In this document: positions 11,035 to 22,613 of the stretch, piece after piece | Numbering within the stretch: the stretch's first letter is position 1 | Layout of the letters: each line of letters starts with the position of its first letter | Origin: Chionoecetes opilio | Lineage: Eukaryota; Arthropoda; Malacostraca; Decapoda; Majidae | Length of the DNA stretch: 64,000 bases | NCBI GenBank assembly: GCA_016584305.1 | Contig: JACEEZ010020543.1 | Coordinates: forward strand, 93,501 to 157,500 | Reading direction: 5' to 3' | Notes under the pieces: model-generated | Database searches by the model: none | What the model was told of the DNA's origin: nothing | What the model saw: the letters and a program-made list of their open reading frames with translations, nothing else | Position numbers and translations under genes: made by a program

Positions 11035-11860
11035 AAGACAGTTCAAAGGAAAATGAAAAAGGATGGCAGGTATTGTACACAAATATAAATGGGATAGAGT
11101 CAACATTAACAGAAGTAAACGATTACCTGAGAGCCAAGAAACCAGACATATTAGGTCTAGTAGAAACGAAGCTGAGTGATTCTGAGGATGTGCCAGTTGG
11201 GGAGGGTCAATATAATGTATGGAGGCGAAACAGAAACCAGAAAAAGGGAGGTGGTGTAATGGTGTTACAAGGAAGGATGTGGTAGTAGGAAATGTGGAAA
11301 AAGAAGTAGGTATGGCAGAGGTTTTGAGGGTAGAGTTGGTGATGAAAAAAGGAAGAATAAGAGACTTAGTACTCGTATACGTTCCACCTAAGACAAATTC
11401 CTGGGGGAGAGAAGAGTATGGTGACATTATAAGAGACACAAGCAAATGTTTAAAGAATACGATGGAAAATAGTGAGAACATAATTTTGATGGGAGATTTT
11501 AACTGCAAAGAAGTTTGCTGGGAAGAATGGTATACTGAAGGAGGAGAAAACTCATGGGGTGGTATATTGTTGGATTTGGTAATGAATAACATCATGACTC
11601 AGTGGATTAAAGAGAACACAAGATTCAGAGGTAGCGAAGAACCATCAAGACTAGATCTACTATTGACGAAAGAACTGGAAGTAATTAGTAAATTAAATTA
11701 TCAGTGCCCACTTGGAAAGAGCGACCATGTACTTATTGAATTTGAAATAAATGATAGCAAAAAAGAGGGGAGAAAAGAAGAACACAAGAAAGGAAGATAC
11801 AATTATGGAAAAGCAGACTTTGACGGATTAAGAACATTCTTCGGCGAGACAGACGAGTAA
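11035..11860 (+). pseudogene. Retrotransposon endonuclease (EEP family), frameshifted
   Basis: Frame 10977-11285 carries the start of the fold (LYTNINGIESTL, DILGLVETKLSD with the catalytic Glu). After a frameshift near 11270, frame 11219-11860 carries ILMGDFNCKEVCW (Asp, Asn), PSRLDLLLTK and GKSDHVLIEFEI (Asp-His). These are the exonuclease-endonuclease-phosphatase motifs that nick target DNA. Another shift after 11850 breaks the link to the reverse transcriptase; the linker is readable in a different frame up to about 12150. Confidence 0.88.
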
Positions 11861-12153
11861 TTTTCATGCAGCAACGAGTACCCAGAAAAAATGGGACGAG
11901 TTCATCCGAATTTACACCGAAGGAATAAATAGTTATGTTCCAAGGATAGTTATCAGAGAAAAGAAAAAGAATGAATGGTTTAACAAAAAATGTGAATTAG
12001 CAAGACTAGAAAGAGAAAAAACATGGAATAGTTGGAGGAAAAAAGGTGGTATCAACCTTTGGGAGAAGTACAAAACAAATAGAAATGAATATGTAAGAAT
12101 CCGAAGAGAAGAAGAAAGTAACTATGAGAGGAATATAATAGAAAAATGTAAGA

Positions 12154-13861
12154 ATGAACCGAAACTTTTCTAGATATATTAATGGAAAAATGAAAAACAA
12201 GGAAGGAATAGATAAGCTGAAGGTAGAAGGCATAGTGTATGAAGATGCATTACAACAGGCCGAAGTGATGAATAAGTGCTTACAGACTGTATTTACACGA
12301 GAAAGTGAATTTAAAACGAAAAATATAATAGCAAAAGAAAATATAATGGAAGACATAAAAGTAGACGTAATAGAAGTAAAAAGGCTAATGGAAAGTCAAG
12401 ATGTGAGAAAAACCCCGGGTCCAGATGGAGTGTCGAACTGGATAATGAAAGAGTGCAGTAACCAACTAGCAGGAAAGTTATATAGTGTAATTGAGAGTTC
12501 ACTCAAGGAGAGCAGAGTCCCACTTGATTGGAAAAGAGCAAATATTGTGCCAATTCACAAAGGAGGAGACAAAGAAGAACCACTAAATTACAGGCCAGTA
12601 TCATTAACAAGTGTAGTGGCAAAAATGTGTGAAAAAATTGTGAAGGACAGATGGTTGAAATATTTGGAAGAGACAAACACACTTGCAGGTGGCCAGTTTG
12701 GATTTAGAGGAGGAATGTCATGTACAACGAATTTATTAAGCTTTTACTAGAGAGTGATCGATGTGACACAGGAAAGAGAGGGGTGGGTCGATTGCATTTA
12801 CTTGGACCTAAAGAAGGCATTTGACAAGGTACCTCATAAGAGACTGCTCTGGAAGCTAGAACATGTAGGAGGATTGAAGGGTAGTTTGCTGAAGTGGATG
12901 GAAGACTTTTTGAGCAACAGAGAGATGAGAACAGTAATAAAAGATCAAAAGTCAGAATGGTACAGTGTGATAAGTGGACTTCCTCAAGGATCAGTATTGG
13001 CCCCAGTGATGTTCTTGGTCTATGTAAATGATATGACAGAAGGAGTAAACAGTTATATGAGTTTATTCGCTGATGATGCTAAATTACTAAGAAAAGTAGA
13101 AAGTAAAGAGGACTGTGAGGATTTACAAAAGGATCTAGATAAGATTTTCAGATGGAGTCAACTATGGGAAATGGAGTTTAATGCCAAAAAGTGTAAAGTG
13201 ATGGAAATGGGCAGTAGCAAAAAGAGACAGAGAGGAAAGTATTCGATGGGAAATGAATGGATAATCAAAACAAAGGTCGAAAAAGATCTGGGAAAATGGA
13301 TCAAGATAAACAAGATCACAGGAGATACATATCAGTTGCTGAGGAATATAAGAATGGCATTCAAATATCTGGATGAAGAGATGATCAAGAAATTGATAAC
13401 ATCTTTGATTCGACCAAGGTTGGAATATGCGGCAGTGATTTGGTCACCACATAAAAAGAAGGATATAAGGAAGATTGAGAGAATACAAAGAGCAGCCACA
13501 AAAATGGCTCCAAGCCTGAGAGATTTACCATATGAAGAAAGACTTTCAAGACTCAAACTCCCAACACTTGAGAAAAGAAGAGAAAGGGGAGATTTTATAG
13601 CAGTGTATAGAGCCTCAATGGGTCTGGAAAAAATTGACAGAGAAGATCTGTTTGTGTGGGACGATAGAAGTACAAGAGGTCATGAGAAGAAATTGAAAAG
13701 GACAACATGCAAGAGAGATATAAAAAAAATACAGCTTCCCATATAGAAGCATAGAAGCCTGGAACAACCTTGATGCAAAAGTAATTAATGCAAGAAGTAT
13801 TCATGACTTCAAAGGCAAGCTGGATAATAGTAGATTTGGAGACGGGACAGTACGAGCATAG
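12154..13861 (+). pseudogene. Reverse transcriptase of the CR1/Jockey-type element
   Basis: 12154-12750 covers fingers (TPGPDGVSNWIMKECSNQLA, NYRPVSLTSVVAKMCEKIV, GQFGFRGGMSC). An in-frame TAG ends it at 12748-12750, and the same frame resumes at once (12754-13746). That part has palm motif A (DCIYLDLKKAFDKVPHKRL), SGLPQGSVLAPVMF, the FADD box in SLFADDAKLL and the thumb region (PRLEYAAVIWSPHKKKDIRK). One extra A in the A-run at 13721-13730 shifts the last 40 codons, which end at TAG 13859-13861. One stop and one shift make this part only lightly damaged. Confidence 0.93.
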
Positions 13862-13912
13862 CTCTTTTCCTGTATGTTACAACTAGGTAAATACAACAAC
13901 TAGGTAAATACA
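13862..13912 (+). repeat. 3' tail repeats of the CR1-like element
   Basis: Two copies of AACTAGGTAAATAC close the element. The same word in inverted form (TATTTACCTAGTTG) marks the 3' end of the related minus-strand copy at 32442. Confidence 0.85.
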
Positions 13913-14836
13913 CACCTGCATCGGCTTAGGCCACCCCCCTGTCTGGGACCAGGATTAGAGAGTGACCTGACGCTGACCTGACTTGTCCTCGCCGACACAA
14001 CTGCAACACCAGCCAGGTAATTCAGTCAGCCACAGGACACAGAGAGACACACACGCCGCACACCTCTTGTCCCCACGTTGTACAATGACTCGCTGTCAAA
14101 TAAACTACAAAGCCACGACGCCCTTTCTCCATCCTTGTGTGTATAGACAGACTCCCCAAGATACTACACCTCCCTCTCACCGCTCACACTCCTTCAAACG
14201 AAACTTTAACATGCTCTTTGTTTCACTATTCCATTTATCAACAATACTAATTCCAGCGAAAATTCCATCACCATTTTCTGCCTCCCTTCTATCATCTCCT
14301 TCCAACTGTTGTGTCAACTTGTGTGGCCCGAGCCGAATGCGGGTTAAGGCGACATCTAATATGCGGGATGTTTGTCTTTTCCATGGATGCGGGGAGGAGT
14401 CTGAGCGGTAATGACCCAAGGTGCGTGTGCGGAGGGCGTCGCCGAGTGAAGTATCCCAGGTGAAGCGGCAGACCTGAGATATCAGACGTTTTACAATGGA
14501 GAGCAGCAGCGGGGGCTGGATGATGTTTACATCTGACACGGCCATCTTGACAGCAACAATTGCTATCTTGTTGCCCCAGCTCATGTTTTCTCTTAATTAA
14601 ACTCCAACCTTTTCTTAGTATTATGCATTACTGTTGATAACACCGATACAAATTTGTGCTCAGTGGACTACTGCTCAACACAGATCACTCCAGACCCCTC
14701 TAGTAATACACCACCGGCTGTTCTGCATTCTCTGCCCGACCTCTCAATCGCTAATATGGCCGCATTAGACGCAGAGGAGCAACTTTGCATTCCTTTTTAA
14801 GGGAAAAAACTGTGTTTTATGCGCCGGCAAATACGG
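13913..14836 (+). mobile_element. Family A copy A2, right part only
   Basis: It begins ACACACCTGCATCGGCTTAG, equal to A1 from about 4356, and runs to the right terminus GCGCCGGCAAATACGG, followed by TA. The left 1.7 kb is not found upstream of the retrotransposon, so the copy has lost it by deletion or rearrangement. Confidence 0.85.
14311..14584 (-). pseudogene. Captured retrotransposon RNase H C-terminal fragment (in A2)
   Basis: This is the cleanest copy of the captured segment, open for 91 codons. It reads GNKIAIVAVKMAVSDVN, then RLISQVCRFTWDTSLGDALR, then GHYRSDSSPHPW and SRILDVALTRIRLG. The matching words in the 8058-8880 retrotransposon are GNEVADSAAKMALSEVN, GDALR, YRSDSSPQPW and LDVTLIRLRLG. 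RNase H catalytic residues are not included, so no enzyme activity is expected. Confidence 0.8.
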
Positions 14837-14838
14837 TA

Positions 14839-15020
14839 TATTGATATGAACATGTCTTTATTATTATCTTAAATTATCATTGCAATCGATGTCAAATATC
14901 TTTGCAAATTGGCGCTGAAAATGGCTATAGTTACTGCTTTGCCCCAGGTTTTGAGGATGAGTTTAAATTCTGGCGCTAATAGGTGTCTACAACAGCTGAT
15001 ATAGCTAAGCTAATTTAAAC
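14839..15020. repeat. Partial copy of the palindromic repeat
   Basis: The sequence from TTGATATGAACATGTC to CAGCTGATATAGCTAAGC matches the right arm of the element at 17325-18480. It shows the pre-insertion form of the site where that arm carries a Harbinger-like MITE (GGCTATAGTTACTG uninterrupted). Confidence 0.8.
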
Positions 15021-17046
15021 AAACAATTAACATATAATAAACCAAATTAACAATTAAATGTACCAAGTTCTTATGTACAATGACGCAAACTAATGCACGT
15101 GGGGTCTACCCTCAAATCATTAAAAGGTTACGGGGCAAGGGAAGTAATTAACACAGGACAAACCAGACCGCAGCCTCTCATGAACGGACCGGACCTATAA
15201 CCACACACCTAGAAGAGCCGAAACACAATCACAGCTTTCACAAATATAGCCTTTACACTAAATACAACACCCTAAACCTGAACACGTGGTGTATTCTTCC
15301 TGGACCACTGTCCTGTTAGAGGGAACTTATGCTGGCTGTGGCCCTTGACCGAGAGAGCTTCAGGTCACTGCCACATATATACCAGAGCCATGCCTCTAGA
15401 TGCCGGTGGCAACTCATGCATAGGCTCGCACTCTAGCCCAGCGGGCCAACTACAAAATGATTCCCCACTCTCACAAACAAATTAACTTCCATACTACATA
15501 CCTTGATATGCAATAAAATATGTGACAATTGTCACAACTACGTAAGGCAGTTTGTGGTCTGGTTCATGGTCATAGTTCTGGAGATTTAATTTATTTTGTT
15601 ATGAAACTTTGTAGGATGAAAGCCAGATGCCATAAAAGTCTCAGGAGATGTTCACTGCTATATTGGTCCTGGGGGTCGCTGTCTGAGTTACACACCGAGG
15701 TTTCATATGACTCAGACATGTCTGAGTTTTATGAAATTTTTATGCCTAGATTATATTATCCGGGGGATTGTGGAGTCCGAATTACAGGGGTTCGAGTCAG
15801 AGAGGTGCTCCTGTAAATGTCTATTTATTTTGGTTCAAAGTAGACAAAATGAGCAAATATACAAGTCAACTTCCTAAAGGTTACATCCAGCCTGTTTCTA
15901 TTTTTTGCTATTTAAAGTGTCCCAAAACTAGCAATTTTAAACTGGCAATCTTTTTCAGTCTTGTAACATTGCTAGTCATGGGGTCTCACTGTACATGGAA
16001 CCTTCCTTTATAAACAAATACCGGGGATGAAATAAGGGTAGCATTGGTTTTTACTTGCTCTATTTATGATGTGGGAGTTCTTATATCTTGGAAATGAAAA
16101 TTCTGTTACTTGGAATGGTTTCTGTGGCACCAATCAAGTACAAGAACTGTAATCAAACTGTGGTGTCTATCTCTGTTTCTTCCCTGTTTTTATTCCTCAT
16201 GTACTTTTCAACCATCTATTCATAATCATAAACCTACAATTCTTCCTATAGCTGCCATTCATAAGTCCTCCTTAATTATTATTTTCCAGGAAACTTCTAC
16301 TTCAACTTTACAAAAAATACTCATTTAATTGCACATACCTCCACCTAATCCATATATACTTTTTGTATCATTTGCATACTCTTTCAACAATAAGATCAGC
16401 ACTACGTTATCATGGATAATCTTAAAGCTTCCTTTCTTATTCTTATTCAGCATCGAAACCCACAACCCTCCTTCCCATTGGATACCTCTCTACTCCATGT
16501 CTCGTTCCTTTAAATTCATATGATTTTCATTCACTCCATTCAAATTCAGAACCATCCACAAAAGCACAAAATACACATATGTACCTAAACAGTTTTGATC
16601 CTGGAAAGGGACGGAATTAACTTTTAAGCCATATGCATATACTTTTTTGAAGAAAAATTGTAGAGAATGAAATTCCACCTACTCTATCCCTCTGTATGTT
16701 GATGTAGGAAAGCAAAAACATAATATACAATGCAACTGCCAAGACCATTCTGTCATGATAAGTGCATACCCTGAATTATTTGTAGCTTGGTGACTTTATG
16801 TAGGTATCCATTGCATACAGGCACCAAACTATAGCTAAGGATTACTTCAACAATTCAAAATTCTACCTTGTGTTCCCTACAGACCTCACAATCATTTAGA
16901 AAATTATGTACTGTATTTTTTAATATTCATTAATCAAAATCTCTAAATTTGTGAACTTGTGATGACCTTTAAAGTATGGATTTGAGCATTACATATACTT
17001 AAGACTATGTAAAAGTAAAAAAACTTTACTGTGTTCTTTGCTCCAG
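15021..17046. other. Unassigned non-coding sequence
   Basis: About 2 kb with no recognised repeat end, RNA gene or protein family. The ORFs are short and lack conserved motifs. This is the longest stretch without an identifiable transposon and could hold host introns. It ends in a pyrimidine-rich CTGTGTTCTTTGCTCCAG that looks like a 3' splice site. Confidence 0.4.
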
Positions 17047-17190
17047 ACAAGTGTGGTCAGTGGGTGGCGTGCAGGCGAGCAACTAGGCTTCATGGAGGCA
17101 TTATGTCGCCGCCACCGTCGTACTGTGCTGCCTGCTCTCATCAAGCCCTTTAACACCCAGCAACATCACTACACCACGAGGCACCTGTAG
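17047..17190 (+). CDS. Candidate terminal exon of an unidentified host gene
   Basis: A strong pyrimidine tract and CAG end at 17046. The frame from 17047 is open for 47 codons (VVSGWRAGEQLGFMEALC, then TVLPALIKPFNTQQHHYTTR) and stops at TAG 17188-17190. An AATAAA lies at about 17623. The composition looks coding, while the other two frames stop quickly. No upstream exon or family was recognised. It may equally be chance, as only 47 codons are open. Confidence 0.3.
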   Translation, partial: TSVVSGWRAGEQLGFMEALCRRHRRTVLPALIKPFNTQQHHYTTRHL

Positions 17191-17324
17191 CCTTACATCA
17201 TATTGTGTTGCTTCATTTTATGATACCAACGAAGATCTAAAGATGATAGTAGATTTTAGTTTCAATACGTACTTGATGTTCTAGTGTACAGAGCTTCCTG
17301 TTAAAATGTTTTTTATGCACTCAC

Positions 17325-18480
17325 CAATTGGCTTGGTTGAAGTTGGTTCCATCAGGTGTTGTAGACACCGATAGATACCTATCAGTGCCATCATTTTTTA
17401 TTCATCCTCAAAACCTGTGGCAATAGGGTAACTAAGCTATTTTCCATGCCAATTTGCAAAGAGAATTTGACATTGATTGCAATGATAATGTTATTTATAT
17501 TGATAATAATAGACATTTTCATATGAATATAATTCGTGCTTACACGTGGATATTGAAGCGGTCTTTCCCATATTATATGATATAACCTTCAGTACCTAAA
17601 TGTTTATTCTGCTATGATTACAAATAAATAGGACGTGACATTGATTTTCAGGTGCGTCGAGTTGACTTGAAAAAGGATAACATCGAAGGTCCTTTGTCAT
17701 AATGTTCATATTTACCTGCAGAAAAAATGTTTAGGTACTGAAGGTTATATCTTATAATATGGGAAAGACAACTTTATTATTCAAGTGTAAGCAAGAATTC
17801 TATTCATATGAACATGTCTTCATTATTGTCTTACATTATCATTGAAATCAATGTCAAATACTCTTTGCAAATTGGCGTTGAAAATAGCTTATAGCGCATT
17901 TTCGTGACGTTCACCGCCCTGGTTCAGTCCAGTCCGGACCGGGTCAGGGTGGACTGATGGTCGTGAAAATACATCGAGACTGGCCCCGTCCCATTCGTCG
18001 TTCTTATTGGCTGGGGGATCGAGTGGGCGGTACTGAACTGAACTGTGGAGGCGGCAGGCGTCCATCTTGTCAATATCCTTTTTGTCGTCCGCCTTTTAAC
18101 CTGTGCTGAAGACTTTACAACTACCACGCCTGTGATACTTTAGTCTTATGGTCGGCCATCATGGTGTTTCATGTCTTATCAGCAGCACGAGAAGCTCCTG
18201 GTCGCCTTCCCCGCTGACTGTAGTGCGCATGCGCCAGTTCTCCCCACACTGGTCCAAGGTGGTCCTGGTATGTGGGTCGGACCGGACTGGACTGGGCTGA
18301 ACCGTTCTAGACTGCCTCGCAAAAACAGTGACCGCCCGGGATTAGCCCAGTCCAGACCGGGCCAGAGCGGTCGCGAAAATACGCTTTTAGTTACTCCTTT
18401 GCCCCAGGTTTTCAGGATGAATTAGAAATTCTGGCGCTGATAGGTGTCTACAACAGCTGATGGAGCCAAGCTAATTATCA
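17325..18480. mobile_element. Palindromic (fold-back) repeat element
   Basis: The left arm (about 17325-17600) and right arm (about 17735-18480) are inverted copies. GTGTTGTAGACACC, GCAAATTGGC-type, CATATGAA-type and AACCTTCAGTACCTAAA words pair in mirror order around a loop of about 130 bp. A 495-bp MITE splits the right arm. No ORF. Transcripts could form a long hairpin. Confidence 0.75.
17892..18386. mobile_element. Harbinger-like MITE, copy H1
   Basis: The inverted ends TAGCGCATTTTCG and CGAAAATACGCTT are flanked by TTA at 17889-17891 and 18387-18389. Interior GC-rich palindromic words (CAGTCCAGTCCGGACCGGG, CCAGACCGGGCC) are shared with H2. A 3-bp TTA duplication suggests PIF/Harbinger. 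No ORF. Confidence 0.8.
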
Positions 18481-18741
18481 GGCCCAGTTTGTTAGTTTGC
18501 ATTGTCTATGATTCTTTGTGGATTCCTAATATCTTCCTAGTCAGAGATGCATATTTTCACCATTAAGTGGAAGTGCCTAACATGCCAATCAAATCACATG
18601 CATGCTGTTCCATATACTGTCATATCCAATCAGTCCAGCTGTAGAAGTCAGTCTATAAGAAGTCTACCACTACGTTTTGCCTTTGCACCATAACAGATTA
18701 TTAGTATGTAATACTAACAAATTCATCACTCACTCGCTGAA

Positions 18742-19034
18742 GTGGTGCAGTGGCTAGCGTGCCTGGCTACGAATCTGCGGGCCCTGGTTCGATCCCGGGC
18801 CAGGGCAAGTCGGTGACCAGCCTACCCAGCTGTTCTTACTTCCTTTCGGGGTTTATAAATGGGTACCTGGGGTAACCTGGGGAAGGTAACTGTGGTGACC
18901 CGGGAGTCACACTAGCCCTGTGTCCCGGGGTAACGGGTCCTCACCCACCACAGGCTCTAAGGGCTAATGCCACGGAGATGAGCACCGCATGCCACGCGCA
19001 GCTTAGCGTATGCTCACATCTTTACCTTTTTTAC
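18742..19034 (+). repeat. tRNA-derived SINE
   Basis: The head has a pol III A box (TGGTGCAGTGGCTAGCGTG) and a B box (GGTTCGATCCCGG) about 30 bp apart, as in a tRNA. It is followed by about 200 bp unrelated to a tRNA and a tail CATCTTTACCTTTTTTA containing a T-run terminator. The tRNA-like head lacks a complete acceptor-stem pairing, so this is a SINE and not a tRNA gene. Confidence 0.8.
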
Positions 19035-19379
19035 TTGCTGAAGACTTCCAATTTTTCACCTTAACCCTTCAAGAAATGACAAAAGGTCTTTTGTTGGTGC
19101 CTATACTTCTTTGTAAAGGTTGTGGTTCAGTGTTCTTTAAAGTATCAATAAGCATTAAGGAAAGAAGGATGACGCTATAGCTGTAGAAGGTTCATCATAT
19201 AAAAAATCATTTTGATTGAAAGAGTGAGGAAAAAAAATTCAGGATTCATCTAAAAGTCATGTAAATCCTGACAGTGTGATGTCTTGTTAGGTACATTTTT
19301 GATAATATGAGTATCTAATTTGAATATATAATTTACCCATTGTAGATTTAGATTCAGTGGATTAGAGGATAAAGGTCCA
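19035..19379. other. Unassigned spacer
   Basis: AT-rich sequence between the SINE and the RTE remnant. No feature recognised. Confidence 0.4.
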
Positions 19380-20876
19380 GAAGAACGGAATGATACTTAT
19401 ACCTTACCACTGTTTAAAGGAAAAGGAGATGCACTGTCATGTTGTGGGTACAGAGGTTTGAGGCTGTTAGAACATGGGATGAAGATTTCAGAGAGGGTGC
19501 TGTGTGAAAGGCTTAAGAAAATCATCAAGATCGATGACTACCAATTTGGTTGTCTGGCTGGAAAGTAAACTACTGATTCAATCTTCACCACAAGACATCT
19601 GCAAGAGAAATATAAGAAAAAGAATAAGCTGTATCATGTGTTTGCGGATCTGGAAAAGGCATTTGACAGGATTCCTATTAGAACAATTAGATGGGCATTA
19701 CGAAGACAAAAGGTACCAGATGGGTTTGTAAGGTTTGTTATGGCACTGTATGACGGGTCGAGATCAAGGGTGAGAGTAGCTGGAGGAACATCAGATGCCT
19801 TTGATATAGGTGTGAGGGTGCATCAAAGCTCAGTTCTCAGTCTTCATTTGTTTGTGGTAGTGGCCTCTTCCATAAGAGGCCACAAAGGAATGCAGAACAG
19901 GAGATCCATGGGAGCTGCTATATGCAGATGATTTAGTTTTGACAGTTGAGACACAAGAGGAAGTTGAGAGATTTTTAAATTGGAAGCAAGCAATGGAGAG
20001 AAGAGGTCTGAAGGTGAATATGTCCAAGACGAAGATGATGGTAACAGGCAAGAAAATATAGCAAAATGTACAAGTAGGAAGGTTTCCCTGTGGAGTGTGC
20101 GGTAATGAGTAGGAGTAAACACTATTCATTGCAAGGAATGTGACAAGTGGTGTCATACAAAATGTTCGGGACTAGGAAACCTGAATAGGGTGATAGATTT
20201 CTGCTGTCCAGTTTGTATAAGAAGAATCAACAGAGGGGGCCCGCCAGAAGAGGAAGAGGTAGAAACTATAGAAATGAATGGCGATGTAATAGAAGTGAAA
20301 CAGTTTTGTTATCTTTTGTTCACATGTTAGCGAGGGTGGAGTGGAGAGAGCAGTAGGAACATGGGTAGCAACTACTGTACATGGATGAAGTGGGGAGAGA
20401 TACCGGGACTGCTGATAAACAAGAGTATTCCACTGAAAAACAGAGGAAGAGTAGTTAAAGCATGTATAAGATCAGTTTTGCTGTATGGTTCTGAGACATG
20501 GGCTTTGACAAAGAAGTTGGAGGATGTGTTGGTTGGTTGTGATCGGAGAATGTTGAGGTATGTGACTGGGATCACATGGAAAGATGAAGTGTCCAGTGAA
20601 GAGGTGGCAAGAAAATGTGGATTGAAGGAGCTGAGTACAGTTACAGTGCTGAGAGTAAGACGATTGAGGTGGTTTGGGCACGTGAAGAGGAGAGAAGGTG
20701 GTGAGGCATTGCGGAGAGCTGTTAGAGTGGAAGTTCCAGGTCGCCGTCCACCAGGCATGCCAAGGAGGACATGGAGGCAGTGTGTTGAAGAGGATCTGGC
20801 AGCATTGGGCATTGAAGAAGTTGAGGCAACAGATAGAGAAACTTGGAAGCGTATCATCGGCCGTCTAACCTTATAA
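19380..20876 (+). pseudogene. RTE-clade retrotransposon reverse transcriptase, decayed
   Basis: Pieces in several frames follow the RTE order. 19638-19931 has FADLEKAFDRIPIRTIRWAL and VHQSSVLSLHLF (the usual QGSALSP is altered). TATGCAGATGAT at 19921-19932 encodes the YADD catalytic box. A zinc-finger-like insert follows (20089-20216). 20361-20876 has SVLLYGSETWALT, RRLRWFGHVKRREGG and RRTWRQCVEEDL, characteristic of the RTE C-terminus. The endonuclease is absent, and frameshifts occur before 19638, after 19900 and around 20300. Confidence 0.88.
20089..20216 (+). pseudogene. PHD-like zinc finger within the RTE protein
   Basis: CGVCGN, then after a small shift HCKECDKWCHTKCSGL and FCCPVC, give a Cys4-His-Cys3 pattern between the YADD palm region and the YGSETW region. 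It is part of the element's protein and not a separate host gene. Confidence 0.6.
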
Positions 20877-21572
20877 AATATTATGGGAAAAAGTGACGTT
20901 AAACAGAAAGAAGTAGGAGACTTAGATTCAATAACCAGAAATTTTGGTACCAGAACCGTACATGGGTGAAGAAAACCAAAGTCATCGGCTAAGACACCAC
21001 GCGGCTCTTTTCATCCAACTGGCCATTCTGAGCAAACGTATCTATCTCGCTCCTCATCGAACACACGTGTAACACACAGTACCATTCCCTCCTGCAGCTA
21101 AGTTACTTAATTTTATATGAGTCCTTGTAACTTAATAATTGGTAGGGATTGGATTGTTTAGTGTTACATATAATAGCTCCTGTAAGTATATTGCCACATA
21201 TGTAGTACAGTGAGAGTAACAAGGAGTATTTAGGATAAAGTTTGGTGTAGTCATAGATAGAGAAAAAACATATCTGTTTTTTACTTGGTACAGCTGTCAT
21301 GTTAAGATTGGTAATAAAAGCATTCTAGGCAAAAATGTGTTTTCATGTAATTATATTTGTATTTTGTCATATTTCCTTTTGCTTTCATATATATACACAG
21401 ACATTATGGCATGCTGTCACTGAAGTAATCCTGGATATATTCACCACACATGTTGGTAATCTATTCATTTATGCCTCTAATAGTCCACTGGCTAAGTGTC
21501 ATTCATTATTGGATCGAATCATGCACTTTATGATAAAAGCATGAAACCTGGAACACTGTTAGTATACATCAT
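20877..21572. other. Unassigned sequence left of the gypsy element
   Basis: No recognised gene. ORFs here are short and without motifs. It does not match the right flank of the gypsy element. Confidence 0.4.
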
Positions 21573-21765
21573 TGCTGCAACTTGGGCAAGATAAGGCCAT
21601 ATAAATGCCAGACTGCCGGCTTGTTCTTTATTGTGATGATGCCGCCAAAACATAAACTTTTCACATCAACAATACAGTATAGATGCTCAGGCAAACAAAA
21701 GAGAATCAACGAACGGAATATAACCCAATAAGTGTTTTCCTAATCAAGGTTTCCAATACCCAACA
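21573..21765 (-). repeat. 3' LTR of the gypsy element
   Basis: In element orientation it starts TGTTGGGTATTGG and ends CAAGTTGCAGCA. It differs from the 5' LTR at a small number of positions, implying a fairly recent insertion. Confidence 0.88.
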
Positions 21766-21779
21766 CTTCTCCCCCTTTA
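21766..21779 (-). promoter_or_regulatory. Polypurine tract
   Basis: The minus strand reads a run ending AAAGGGGGAGAAG directly against the LTR start, the expected plus-strand primer site. Confidence 0.75.
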
Positions 21780-21935
21780 TTATTTTTCAATGAAGAAGCA
21801 ACCATTATCCTTCAAACTCAACTTTTTAGGGGTGGTTAGAAAGCTAAACATAGGCATTGGAAACAAATAAAACTTATGTCAAGTAATCCTGAATACACAC
21901 ATAAAAACAAAATAAAACTACATAATCATTACACT

Positions 21936-22613
21936 TCAAAGATTGAGCCGATCTGGAGGCTTCACAGTTCTCCCCGATCGCCTCAGAACAGGAGTCTGAG
22001 GGAGTGACACCCTATCTGGGGACTTGAAATCATCTTTTGCCTGATTCCCTAGCTGATCATCAGGGAAATCATTTACATCTACTACTTCATGGCTAGAATT
22101 CTCCCCAGGGCACCACCCTGCACCACCTGTGTCATCCACCCTTACCGGAAAACTACATCCTCTATTTGGTACCTTAGTGCTATAAGCATCCACATCATTC
22201 TCTTGACCTGGAGAGACTAAGTATCGGTGCATGATTTGGTCTGCATGCCTCTTCCAAACTATGTTACCAAAATCTTGTACACAAACCTTGTAATTCCTTA
22301 ATCCTAGCACCTCCACAACTTTTCCCTTCACCCAAGAATCTCCTTTTCCATAGTTCTTCACAAAGACAGCATCACCAACCTTGAAGAGTTTACTTTCATC
22401 ACAGAAAACCTTATCCCTCAGCTGAACTAATGTTTTGTCTTTTGATGGCACTTGCTTAACTGACTCAATGGTTATCTTAAATTTTCTGTTGAACATCAAC
22501 TCAGCTGGTGACTTGCCAGTTGCTGAGTGGATTGTCTTTCTCTGATTATACAGAAATCTACAGACACTAGTATCTAAGCTGTCGTTACGGAATTTCCTCA
22601 ATCCTTCCTTCAA
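21936..22613 (-). pseudogene. Gypsy integrase C-terminal part
   Basis: This continues the integrase after a frameshift near 22640. It reads SPAELMFNRKFKI and then FKVGDAVFVKNYGKGDSWVKG, a GPY/F-like chromatin or DNA binding module, then a variable tail ending PVLRRSGRTVKPPDRLNL. The catalytic Glu region lies at the frameshift between this ORF and the upstream one. Confidence 0.9.

Larger units (their letters stand above)
9639..13912 (+). mobile_element. CR1/Jockey-type non-LTR retrotransposon, near full length
   Basis: The order is a coiled-coil ORF1-like region, an apurinic-type endonuclease, a reverse transcriptase, then a short tail with two AACTAGGTAAATAC repeats (13881-13912). Short 3' tandem repeats instead of poly(A) are typical of CR1-like elements. 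It carries several frameshifts, one nonsense codon and an inserted 621-bp MITE. The 3' junction lies in the (AC)n tract of a family A element. Confidence 0.9.

Noticed and set aside
18742..18812. A functional tRNA gene
   Set aside because: The A and B boxes are good, but the acceptor stem is incomplete and the sequence continues into a SINE body.
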